Shown piece after piece: positions 10,080-16,922 of a DNA stretch of 64,000 bases. Position 1 is the stretch's first letter; the number at the start of each line of letters is the position of its first letter. The DNA comes from Oxalobacter paraformigenes (GTDB lineage: Bacteria > Pseudomonadota > Gammaproteobacteria > Burkholderiales > Burkholderiaceae_D): contig NZ_KI392031.1 of assembly GCF_000158475.2 (NCBI RefSeq), positions 807,786-871,785 of the forward strand, read 5' to 3'. The notes under the pieces were generated by a model, which made no database searches, had not been told where the DNA came from, and saw only the letters and a program-made list of their open reading frames with translations. A program made the position numbers and the translations under genes.

Positions 10080-10400
10080 ATGAGTACAAAAAAGAAAATT
10101 AAAGGGACATGCGAAGCCTGGGAAGACGGATTTCTTGGACGCGAAGCAGAGCATGCAGTAAAAATCAGCAAAGAGAAAGAAAACGACATTGAAGAAGCGC
10201 TGGGAATGAAAATGATTTCCATCCGGCTTCCGGCAGATCTCATTCAGGCATTCAAAGACATTTCTGAATTCCGGGGTGTTTCGGGTTATCAACCCCTGAT
10301 GCGAGATGCGCTGAAACGTTTTGCCGACTCGGAAATGAAAATTATCCTGGCTGAATTGGCTGAAGAAAAGAGAAAAAGCCCCTCGAAAAAAGCGGCGTAG
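10080..10400 (+). CDS. Ribbon-helix-helix antitoxin (BrnA/CopG-like)
   Basis: 106 residues starting at ATG 10080, with an AGAGGAG ribosome-binding site. The motif LGMKMISIRLPADLIQAFKDIS followed by GYQPLMRDALKRFADSEMK is the MetJ/Arc/CopG DNA-binding fold seen in antitoxins that partner small BrnT-like toxins. It should bind its toxin and repress the operon through the palindromes noted upstream. It is intact although the toxin has an internal stop, suggesting an orphan antitoxin. Confidence 0.8.
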   Translation: MSTKKKIKGTCEAWEDGFLGREAEHAVKISKEKENDIEEALGMKMISIRLPADLIQAFKDISEFRGVSGYQPLMRDALKRFADSEMKIILAELAEEKRKSPSKKAA

Positions 10401-10416
10401 GCATTCAGCCTCCCAT

Positions 10417-10443
10417 AAAAAGCCGGAGCATTCCGGCTTTTTA
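10417..10443 (+). terminator. Intrinsic terminator after the antitoxin
   Basis: The stem AAAAGCCGGA / TCCGGCTTTT with a four-base loop and a T run lies 17 bases after the antitoxin stop codon. Confidence 0.8.
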
Positions 10444-10645
10444 TTTTCGGAAAAATGCGCAACATAGCTGACAGAAAAAAAAATATCATTAAAATAATGA
10501 CTGTGGTGGTTCCGCTCGCCCGGAGATGTTGAAAGATAGCCGGATATGTCCGGTTCGGGACAAAAACGGCGCGATAGCGGCCATGACGAAAATGTCCGGG
10601 TTGCCGCCTTTTCTTCTGTTTCGGCTGGCGGTCCGGACAAATCGA

Positions 10646-10672
10646 AGCCTCGCGTTTGCGGGGCTTTTTTTT
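10646..10672 (+). terminator. Hairpin with T-tract
   Basis: AGCCTCGC / GCGGGGCT stem, loop GTTT, followed by eight T. It lies in the gene-free stretch 10444-10808 ahead of the tail operon, and no gene is recognised just upstream. Confidence 0.6.
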
Positions 10673-10766
10673 ATGGCCGTCGCCTTTTGAAGAGCGCCGT
10701 GCAGAACCGCCACACGGGTGGCCGGCCCGCGCCTTGCGGGGAGGCCGGCTCACTTCGCAAACCGGC

Positions 10767-10793
10767 AGCCCTGCCTTTGGCAGGGCTTTTTTT
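10767..10793 (+). terminator. Hairpin with T-tract just before the tail operon
   Basis: A perfect AGCCCTGCC / GGCAGGGCT stem, loop TTT, then seven T. It ends 15 bases before the first start codon of the tail operon, so it acts either as a terminator of incoming transcription or as an antitermination target. Confidence 0.75.
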
Positions 10794-10808
10794 GTGTGAA
10801 GGTGACCG

Positions 10809-11009
10809 ATGTCCGATCGGAAATATCCGAAGAAAGACCGGGATGAAAAAGAAGCCGTATTCGACTGGATCTGGAAACTCGACGATGCGTTTTATGAAAG
10901 CGACCGATTGAAGCGCTATCGCCGGAGAGCCTGGAAAAGAGACCGGTACGGGCTTGGAAAAAAATCAAATCGAATGGATGGAAACGATGAATATACAAAA
11001 GGAATTTGA
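10809..11009 (+). CDS. Small basic/acidic protein before the tail completion gene
   Basis: 66 residues, highly charged (MSDRKYPKKDRDEKEAVFDW at the N-terminus, basic in the middle), no family recognised. GAAGGTGACC lies just before the ATG. It overlaps the probable start of the next gene by 23 bases. It could be a real small phage gene or a translated leader. Confidence 0.4.
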   Translation: MSDRKYPKKDRDEKEAVFDWIWKLDDAFYESDRLKRYRRRAWKRDRYGLGKKSNRMDGNDEYTKGI

Positions 11010-11334
11010 AAACCGGGTCAGGGCATGTTGCGAAGACCGCGTTTATGCCAATACAGCGCCGGCCGGGGCGGAAAAACCCTATCTGACCTACTTCCGCCTG
11101 TCGGCTTCGCCCGCCACGCTGGACATGGAAGGCCAGACCGCCATGACCCAAACCGTGTTGCAGGCGGAAGCCTGCGCCGATACCTATGACACGGCCGTGA
11201 CGCTTTCAGACAGCGTGAAATCCGCGTTGAACGGATGGGAACGCGAATACCGCATCCGGCTGGAAAAGGATGTTTTTGAAGTCGAGACCGGTTTGCATCA
11301 TATTGTCATGGAAATTTCCGTCTGGCATGCCTAG
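10987..11334 (+). CDS. Phage tail completion/terminator-like protein (DUF3168)
   Basis: 115 residues from the ATG at 10987; the in-frame ATGs at 10954 and 10978 have poorer context. The pattern of an N-terminal helix, a VYANTAPAGAEKPYLTYFRLS strand segment, then SDSVKSAL and a C-terminal LHHIVMEISVWH strand matches the DUF3168 family, which caps the tail tube at the head-proximal end in siphophages. It is the first recognisable structural gene. No portal, capsid or head-tail connector gene precedes it. Confidence 0.75.
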   Translation: MNIQKEFENRVRACCEDRVYANTAPAGAEKPYLTYFRLSASPATLDMEGQTAMTQTVLQAEACADTYDTAVTLSDSVKSALNGWEREYRIRLEKDVFEVETGLHHIVMEISVWHA

Positions 11335-11372
11335 GCGGGCGGAACGCTTTGTGACAATCTGGTTTTTTGTTG

Positions 11373-11393
11373 CCGCCTTCGGGCGGTTTTTTT
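11373..11393 (+). terminator. Hairpin with T-tract between tail completion and tail tube genes
   Basis: CCGCC TTCG GGCGG stem-loop followed by seven T. It ends 18 bases before the tail tube ATG. Such a signal inside a structural operon implies antitermination or stoichiometry control. Confidence 0.65.
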
Positions 11394-11411
11394 ATTTCAG
11401 GAGACATTTAT

Positions 11412-11828
11412 ATGGCAAGTACCGCAATTTCCGCACAAGGTTCCAGTATCGCAATCAACACCGCCGAATCCGGCGAAGCCGTCTGGACCAAAATCAAAAA
11501 CGTGATTTCGTTTACCGGCTTTGATGGCGCGGCTTCCGAAATCGACGTGACCGATCTGGAGAGCACCGCGAAAGAATTCCGCCTCGGTTTGCAGGATCAC
11601 GGCAAGTTTTCGTTTGAAATGCACATCGACCGCACTGACGCGGGCCAGCTGGCACTGGAAGCCGCCCGCCGATCCGGCAAGGTCGTAAAGCTGAAACTGA
11701 CCTTGCCGAATGCCGAAGCGGCGAGTTTCAGCGCGCTGGTCAAATCGACCCCGATTTCCGGCGGCATCGACGCCGTACTGAAAGGTTCTGTCGAAACCCG
11801 CATCACAGGAGACATTGAATGGGCGTAA
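11412..11828 (+). CDS. Major tail tube protein
   Basis: 138 residues, beginning after a TTTCAGGAGAC ribosome-binding site. The FTGFDGAASEIDVTDLESTAKEF motif followed by GKFSFEMHIDRTDAGQ is characteristic of siphophage tail tube proteins of the lambda gpV N-terminal type, without the extra C-terminal Ig domain. It polymerises into the hollow tail. The small size and the following G/GT genes place it in a lambda-like tail module. Confidence 0.85.
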   Translation: MASTAISAQGSSIAINTAESGEAVWTKIKNVISFTGFDGAASEIDVTDLESTAKEFRLGLQDHGKFSFEMHIDRTDAGQLALEAARRSGKVVKLKLTLPNAEAASFSALVKSTPISGGIDAVLKGSVETRITGDIEWA

Positions 11829-12172
11829 GGCTTTTGAGCAAAGCGGCCATTCTGGGCGCGAAAGACGCGCATCAGGAAGTCGTGCATGTCGGGGAATGGG
11901 GCGGTTCCGTCTGCATTCGCGCCATGAGCGGCGCGGAACGCGACGATTTCCGTGCCGCGATCGACGGGATGGAAACGGCTCTGGTCGGCAAATTCGAAGC
12001 GCCTCTTTTAGCGCTGACACTGGTCGATGAAGAAGGGAAACGCCTTTTCTCCATCGACGATGTGGAAGCGCTGCGCGCCAAATCCGCTACGGTACTCGAC
12101 AGGCTGGCCCGCATCGCGCTCCGCGTGAACGGCATGTCGGACGAAGCGCAGGAGGAAGCCGCAAAAAACTGA
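11819..12172 (+). CDS. Tail assembly chaperone (gpG-like)
   Basis: 117 residues starting 10 bases inside the end of the tube gene. The sequence is a beta-rich VVHVGEWGGSVCIRAMSGAERDDF start and a helical EALRAKSATVLDRLARIAL end, fitting gpG-type chaperones that coat the tape measure during assembly. The last sense codons are GCA AAA AAC before TGA, giving a slippery A AAA AAC heptamer that can send ribosomes into the gpT frame downstream. Confidence 0.85.
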   Translation: MGVRLLSKAAILGAKDAHQEVVHVGEWGGSVCIRAMSGAERDDFRAAIDGMETALVGKFEAPLLALTLVDEEGKRLFSIDDVEALRAKSATVLDRLARIALRVNGMSDEAQEEAAKN

Positions 12173-12528
12173 AAGCGCGACCGGAACTCCTGATGTGGTT
12201 CCGGCTCGCGCTGGCGCTGGGCATGTCGGTAAAACGGGCCCAGCAGGAAATCGACAGCCATGAATTCGGTTACTGGCTTGCCTACTACGGACTGGAGCCG
12301 TGGGGCGAGAAAGTCGCCGACATGCGGCATGGCATTGCTGTGGCGACACTGGCGAACATCAACAGGAATAGCGAGGCAAGACCGGACGCGTATTTACCGG
12401 CGGATTTCATCCCCTGGCTGGAAAGCGACCGGCAAAAACCCGAAGAGAAGGGGCCGATCCTGCTTGATGAACCCGGTGCGCAGACACGGCTTATCAAGGC
12501 AGCCGTTTTCGGTTGCCGCCCGGTATGA
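11819..12528 (+). CDS. Tail assembly chaperone frameshift product (gpGT-like)
   Basis: Slippage by -1 at 12163-12169 continues reading at CTG 12169 without meeting a stop until 12526-12528, giving about 236 residues. The extension contains WFRLALALGMSVKRAQQEID and EFGYWLAYYGLEPWG, typical of the gpT/DUF4035-type extension. In lambda, G and GT are made in a fixed ratio and GT bridges the tape measure and tube subunits. Whether the site is used is inferred from the heptamer, its position at the stop codon and the family precedent. Confidence 0.75.
12163..12169 (+). promoter_or_regulatory. Slippery heptamer A AAA AAC for -1 frameshifting
   Basis: In the zero frame it reads gcA AAA AAC followed immediately by TGA (12170-12172). 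This is one of the most efficient -1 slippery sequences in bacteria, and the -1 frame is open on both sides. Confidence 0.8.
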
Positions 12529-12621
12529 GGCATGCTCCTCCCGAAACGGGAGGAGCAAACCTTATCCGCTTTACAACAGACAAATCGGACCGGCCTAAAG
12601 CCGGCCCGGGAGGTAAAACTT

Positions 12622-13689
12622 ATGGCACTAGCATCTGATCAGGTCATGCAAAAGATGGAGTCGGGAATAACCGACATGCGCCGGTGCGTGATTTCGATGG
12701 AATTATCGCTGCAAAAACTGGTGAACGATTCCCGGTCGTTCCAGCAGCTTTACAAACAGGCGCAAACGAAAGACAAACAGACAGCGGCAGCGGGAGCGAC
12801 AGGGGCGGCGGGCGCCAAAGCGTCCGCTTCCGACACGACCGTTGCCAATCTGTCCAGACAACTGGCGTCCGGCATCGGAAGCGCGCTGCTCAAACTGCTT
12901 TCGGGAAAAACCGGAAGCGAAACCGGGCCGGCCGACAAGGCTCAGGCATCGGCCGAAGGCGCTCAAAACGCCGAATCGAAGGAGAAAAACAAACAGAAAG
13001 AGCTGGCCAGGAAGCTGGACGGCAAATCGTCGATTGACATCATGCGGCAGGCCATCGAGGATTTCGGGGGGACTGCCGAAGCCGCCAACCAGCGGATGTA
13101 CGAGTCCATGTCGGTCGCGCTGAAGGCTTCTTCGGAAGCGCTGGTCAAATTTGTCACAACCGGCAAATTTTCATTCAACGATCTGGCGAAGACCATCATC
13201 AGCAATATCCTGAAAATCCAGGCGCAGGCGGCGGTAGCCGGACTGGCGAAATTTCTCTTCGGAACCGCCACGTCCTTCATCGGTGGCCTGGCGTCTTCAG
13301 CGAGTTCGGGAGCGGCGTCGATGGATGGGATGAAAGTCGATATGCGGGCTCCGATGGCCGGCGATATCCGCTATGCCGCCGGGGGCTTCGACGTTCCGGC
13401 CGGGATGAATCCCCTGACCCGGCTTCACGAAAAGGAAATGGTCCTGCCCGCACGCTATGCCGACGTCATCCGCGGACTGGCCGGCAACGGGGCGGCATCA
13501 GGCGGCGGCATCAACATCAACACCAGTATTTCGGTGTCCGGTGACGGGACGGCAAGCCAGCGAAGCGACGGGAACGGTTCCTCGCAGCGCCAGCTGGCCG
13601 ATATGATCAACAACCAGACCAAAGCCATCATCGCGCGCGAAATGCGGCAGGGCGGCCTGATCTGGAACATGAGAATGGGTGTGGCATGA
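12622..13689 (+). CDS. Tail tape measure protein (short)
   Basis: 355 residues from the ATG at 12622, preceded by GGGAGGTAAAACTT; the frame extends to 12532 without support. It has a helical N-terminal half with Gln/Lys/Ala-rich coiled sequence, then the lambda-type tape-measure C-terminus (ALVKFVTTGKFSFNDLAKTI, RYAAGGFDVPAG, LTRLHEKEMVLP). Tape measures set tail length. At 355 residues it is under half of lambda gpH (853), so either the tail is very short or the gene has an internal deletion. It overlaps the next gene by ATGA. Confidence 0.85.
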   Translation: MALASDQVMQKMESGITDMRRCVISMELSLQKLVNDSRSFQQLYKQAQTKDKQTAAAGATGAAGAKASASDTTVANLSRQLASGIGSALLKLLSGKTGSETGPADKAQASAEGAQNAESKEKNKQKELARKLDGKSSIDIMRQAIEDFGGTAEAANQRMYESMSVALKASSEALVKFVTTGKFSFNDLAKTIISNILKIQAQAAVAGLAKFLFGTATSFIGGLASSASSGAASMDGMKVDMRAPMAGDIRYAAGGFDVPAGMNPLTRLHEKEMVLPARYADVIRGLAGNGAASGGGININTSISVSGDGTASQRSDGNGSSQRQLADMINNQTKAIIAREMRQGGLIWNMRMGVA

Positions 13690-14021
13690 GTATCAGAGAA
13701 ACTTTCAGCTGGACGCCGCTTGTCGGCATGAACGGGAGCGCGAAATACCGGGTGCTTTCCGCGCAGTTCGGCGACGGTTACCAGCAAGTGGCCGCGGACG
13801 GCATCAACAACAAAATCGAATCCTGGCCCGTCTCCTTTACCGGCACGGAAGACGAAATCAGGCCGATCAGGGACTTTCTGGACCATCATGCCGGGTACCA
13901 GTCGTTTTACTGGACGCCGCCACTGGGCGAAAAAGGCCTGTACCGTTCGTTCGATATCACCATAACGCCACTGGGCGGCGATATCTATACCTTGTCAACC
14001 GTATTCGAACAGGCATTCTGA
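13686..14021 (+). CDS. Minor tail protein M-like
   Basis: 111 residues, start overlapping the tape measure stop (ATGA). Features are FSWTPLVGMNGSAKYRVLSAQFGDGYQQ, then QSFYWTPPLGEKGLYR and a C-terminal YTLSTVFEQAF strand, matching lambda gpM-type tail tip proteins. It is expected at the tail tip between tube and hub. Gene order M-L-K-I-J follows lambda. Confidence 0.87.
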   Translation: MSIRETFSWTPLVGMNGSAKYRVLSAQFGDGYQQVAADGINNKIESWPVSFTGTEDEIRPIRDFLDHHAGYQSFYWTPPLGEKGLYRSFDITITPLGGDIYTLSTVFEQAF

Positions 14022-14023
14022 TC

Positions 14024-14719
14024 ATGATTAAAGAGGATATCCAGGGTCTTGAACCCGGTGAAAAAGTCGAATTGTTCGAGCTGGACGCAACGGGCATCGG
14101 CGGCGACTATTTCCGTTTTCACGGTTACCAGACCGGTGAAATCTGGTGGCAGGGCAAGGAATACTCCGCCTGGCCGATTCAGGCGGAAGGCTTTGCAAGA
14201 ACGGGCGAGGCGCAACAGCCCGCGCCCGTTCTCTCGCTGGGCAACGTGGACGGATCCATCTCGGCGCTTTGCGTCTATTTCGAAGACCTGGTCGGCGCGA
14301 AACTGTATCGCCATACGACACTGGGCAAGTATCTGGACGCGAAAAACTTCCCCGACGGAAATCCGTCGGCCGACCCGAACGAGGCGTTTCCGAGCGAACT
14401 GTGGTACATCGAGCAGAAAAAGGCGGAAAGCAACGATGTGGTGCAGTTCGAACTGTCGTCCGCGCTGGACTTTAACGGGGTGCAGCTGCCCAGACGCCAG
14501 ATCGTCGCCAACGTCTGCTGGTGGCTATCGTGCGGCGGTTACCGCGGGCCATACTGCGGCTATACCGGAGAAGCCTGTTTCGACAAAAACGACAATCCGG
14601 TGACCGACCGCGCCCTCGACCGGTGCGGTGGACGCCTGTCGTCCTGCCGGTGCCGTTTCGGCGAGCATAACCCCTTGCCCTTCGGCAGTTTCCCGGCCGC
14701 CGACCTGATCAGGACCTGA
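14024..14719 (+). CDS. Minor tail protein L-like (Fe-S tail tip protein)
   Basis: 231 residues from the ATG at 14024, two bases after the M stop; the frame is open further upstream, but that would overlap M. The C-terminus holds a dense Cys set (165, 170, 178, 185, 201, 208, 210) in a context like lambda gpL, whose C-terminal domain binds an iron-sulfur cluster. The N-terminal IGGDYFRFHGYQTGEIWWQG and APVLSLGNVDGSIS motifs are typical. It forms part of the tail tip. Confidence 0.88.
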   Translation: MIKEDIQGLEPGEKVELFELDATGIGGDYFRFHGYQTGEIWWQGKEYSAWPIQAEGFARTGEAQQPAPVLSLGNVDGSISALCVYFEDLVGAKLYRHTTLGKYLDAKNFPDGNPSADPNEAFPSELWYIEQKKAESNDVVQFELSSALDFNGVQLPRRQIVANVCWWLSCGGYRGPYCGYTGEACFDKNDNPVTDRALDRCGGRLSSCRCRFGEHNPLPFGSFPAADLIRT

Positions 14720-14720
14720 C

Positions 14721-15485
14721 ATGACGCCACAAACGACTGAATCCATCCGCCAGCATGCGATCCGGGAATTTCCGCGCGAAGCCTGCGGATTGCTGCTGAT
14801 TGTGAAAGGCAGGGAGAAATACCTTCCCTGCCGCAATCTGGCCGGCAATACGGAACATTTTATCCTGTCGTCGGAAGATTACGCGGAAGCCGAGACGAAA
14901 GGCGAAATCGTCGCCGTCGTGCATTCGCATCCGAACGGGCCTGCCGTCCCCAGCGAGGCGGACAGGACAGCCTGCGAGGCGAGCGGTCTTGTCTGGCATA
15001 TCGTGCTGGTGACAGACGCGAACGGCGAACCGGAAGCGGGAGAAATCGTCCGCTTTGCGCCCTGCGGCTATGAAGCGCCGCTGGTGGGACGGGAATTTTC
15101 CCACGGCGTAAACGACTGTTACCAGCTCGTTCGCGACTGGTACAAACGCGAGCGGGGCATCGGGCTGAAAAATTTCATGCGAACCGACGGCTGGTGGGAA
15201 CGGGGCGAAAACCTGTACCTGAAGCATTACGCCGAAGCCGGTTTTTATCCGGTGGAAGGCGAACCGGAAGAAGGCGACATGATCGTCATGCAAATCCGGT
15301 CTTCGCAACCCAACCATGCCGCTGTTTACCTCGGCGACGGGCTGATCCTGCACCATCTCTACGGACGGCTCTCCAGCCGGGACGTGTACGGCGGCTACTG
15401 GAAAGAAGTGACCCGGCTGATCCTGCGGCATAAAGCGATACGCCGGGGAAAGCGCGGGGACGGATGGAAAGGCAGGGTCGGGTAA
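14721..15485 (+). CDS. Tail tip peptidase K-like (JAMM plus NlpC/P60)
   Basis: 254 residues. The N-terminal domain has the JAB/MPN metalloprotease motif (Glu20, His68-x-His70, Asp81 in H-S-H-P...P-S-E-A-D). The C-terminal NlpC/P60 domain shows the catalytic Cys133 in GVNDCYQLVRDWY and the PNHAAVYLGDG histidine. The same two-domain plan is found in lambda gpK, which acts at the tail tip, probably in peptidoglycan processing or tip maturation. All catalytic residues appear present, so the enzyme is likely active. Confidence 0.9.
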   Translation: MTPQTTESIRQHAIREFPREACGLLLIVKGREKYLPCRNLAGNTEHFILSSEDYAEAETKGEIVAVVHSHPNGPAVPSEADRTACEASGLVWHIVLVTDANGEPEAGEIVRFAPCGYEAPLVGREFSHGVNDCYQLVRDWYKRERGIGLKNFMRTDGWWERGENLYLKHYAEAGFYPVEGEPEEGDMIVMQIRSSQPNHAAVYLGDGLILHHLYGRLSSRDVYGGYWKEVTRLILRHKAIRRGKRGDGWKGRVG

Positions 15486-15577
15486 AGGGTGCGCAACCGG
15501 ATGGGAAAGGAAACAGGCGACCGGCTGTCCGTCTGGCGGATACCGGTCTTCCGGGACGGTTGCAAAAAACAGGGACA

Positions 15578-15601
15578 GCCTGCCATAGGGCAGGCTTTTT
15601 T
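15578..15601 (+). terminator. Hairpin with T-tract before the first I gene
   Basis: AGCCTGCC ATA GGCAGGCT-type stem followed by six T, ending 11 bases before the start codon at 15613. Confidence 0.7.
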
Positions 15602-15612
15602 ACAGGTGAACG

Positions 15613-16227
15613 ATGACTTCATTGAAAACAATAAGATTGTATGGAAAGCTCGGCGCCCGGTTCGGACGCATCCACCGGCTGGCGGTTGCCAGCGCGGCCG
15701 AAGCCGTCCGCGCGCTTTGCGCCCTGAAACCGGGATTCGAGCGGGAACTGATGACCAGCCGGGACAGGGGAATCGGCTATGCCGTCTTTCTGGGAAAAAA
15801 GAACCTGAAAGCCGAGCAGCTTGCCGAAACAGCGGACGACCGGGATATCCGGATTGCGCCGATGCTGCGCGGCGCGGGACTGGGCGGAATTTTTCAGGTG
15901 ATTGCGGGTGTCGCCCTGATTGCGGTGGCCTGTATTATTACCGGCGGCATGCCCCTGGCTTCCATGATGGCCTTCAATCTGGGAATCATGCCGGGTATCT
16001 TGTCGAATATCGGCTTCATGCTGATGATGAGCGGCATTACCCAGATGCTCTCTCCGCAACCGAAAGGCCTCTCGGCACGGAACAGCCCCGCCAACGAACC
16101 CTCCTACACCTTCAACGGCGTGGTCAATACGACCGCGCAGGGTGGCCCGGTACCGCTGGGATACGGCCGGATGATCGTCGGTTCCGCCGTGATCTCCGCC
16201 GGCATCTACAGCGCCGACCGGTTGTGA
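15613..16227 (+). CDS. Tail assembly protein I-like, copy 1
   Basis: 204 residues. N-terminal ubiquitin-like region (KTIRLYGKLGARFGRIHRLAV, AVRALCALKPGFEREL), then a central hydrophobic region with two probable membrane-like helices, and a C-terminal VVNTTAQGGPVPLGYGRMIVGSAVISAGI motif, as in lambda gpI. The protein is needed for tail tip assembly together with K and J. A second, clearly paralogous copy follows 75 bases downstream. Confidence 0.87.
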   Translation: MTSLKTIRLYGKLGARFGRIHRLAVASAAEAVRALCALKPGFERELMTSRDRGIGYAVFLGKKNLKAEQLAETADDRDIRIAPMLRGAGLGGIFQVIAGVALIAVACIITGGMPLASMMAFNLGIMPGILSNIGFMLMMSGITQMLSPQPKGLSARNSPANEPSYTFNGVVNTTAQGGPVPLGYGRMIVGSAVISAGIYSADRL

Positions 16228-16267
16228 AACGCCGGACTGGCCGGTTTGCCGGCACATGAATAACACT

Positions 16268-16290
16268 GCCCGCTTCGGCGGGCTTTTTTT
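16268..16290 (+). terminator. Hairpin with T-tract before the second I gene
   Basis: GCCCGC TTCG GCGGGC stem with seven T, ending 11 bases before the ATG at 16302. The spacing is the same as in front of copy 1, so hairpin and gene were probably duplicated together. Confidence 0.7.
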
Positions 16291-16301
16291 ACGGGTGAAT
16301 G

Positions 16302-16922
16302 ATGACACCACTGAAAACAGTACGTTTATACGGAAAGCTGGGAACGCGATTCGGACGGGTACACCGTCTGGCGGTGGCCAGCGCCGCCGAAGCCGTGAGA
16401 GCCTTGTGCGCCATCCGGCCCGGTTTCGAAAAGGAACTGATGAGCAGTCGCGACAGGGGAATCAACTACGCCGTTTTTCTCGGAAAAAGAAACATTGCGG
16501 AAGAGGAAATGCTGCATCCGGCCGGACGGGACGAAATCCGGATTGCGCCGGTGTTACAGGGGTCGGGGAGGGGAGGACTGTTCCAGACCATACTGGGGGC
16601 GGCCATGATGGTTTTCGCCATGTGGGCGGCGGGCGGGTTTTCCAGTCTGGCCAGCCTCTCTTCCACGCTGGCGACAGAAGGCTGGATCGGCGCGACGGCC
16701 ATGATGGGCATGTCCATGATGCTGGGGGGCGTCATGCAGCTTCTCTCTCCCCAGATGAAAGGCCTTTCCGCCGGAGACGGCGTCGAAAACGGAGCGTCGT
16801 ACCACTTCAACGGCGCGGTCAACACAACGGCGCAGGGCAACCCGGTTCCGCTCGGTTACGGGCGCATGATAGTCGGTTCGGCAGTGATTTCTGCCGGCAT
16901 TTACGCAATGGATCAGAAATGA
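16302..16922 (+). CDS. Tail assembly protein I-like, copy 2
   Basis: 206 residues. The ATG at 16302 is chosen over 16299 by analogy with copy 1 (MTPLKT versus MTSLKT). N- and C-terminal thirds are strongly similar to copy 1 (YGKLG.RFGR.HRLAVASAAEAVRAL; NTTAQG.PVPLGYGRMIVGSAVISAGIY), while the hydrophobic middle has diverged. The last codon overlaps the J start (ATGA). The two copies may be redundant or have split roles. Confidence 0.87.
   Translation: MTPLKTVRLYGKLGTRFGRVHRLAVASAAEAVRALCAIRPGFEKELMSSRDRGINYAVFLGKRNIAEEEMLHPAGRDEIRIAPVLQGSGRGGLFQTILGAAMMVFAMWAAGGFSSLASLSSTLATEGWIGATAMMGMSMMLGGVMQLLSPQMKGLSAGDGVENGASYHFNGAVNTTAQGNPVPLGYGRMIVGSAVISAGIYAMDQK

Noticed and set aside
16256-16918. 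Extension of the J frame to 16256
   Set aside because: It lies entirely within the second I gene and adds Arg-rich out-of-frame sequence; the ATG at 16919 overlaps the I stop as expected.
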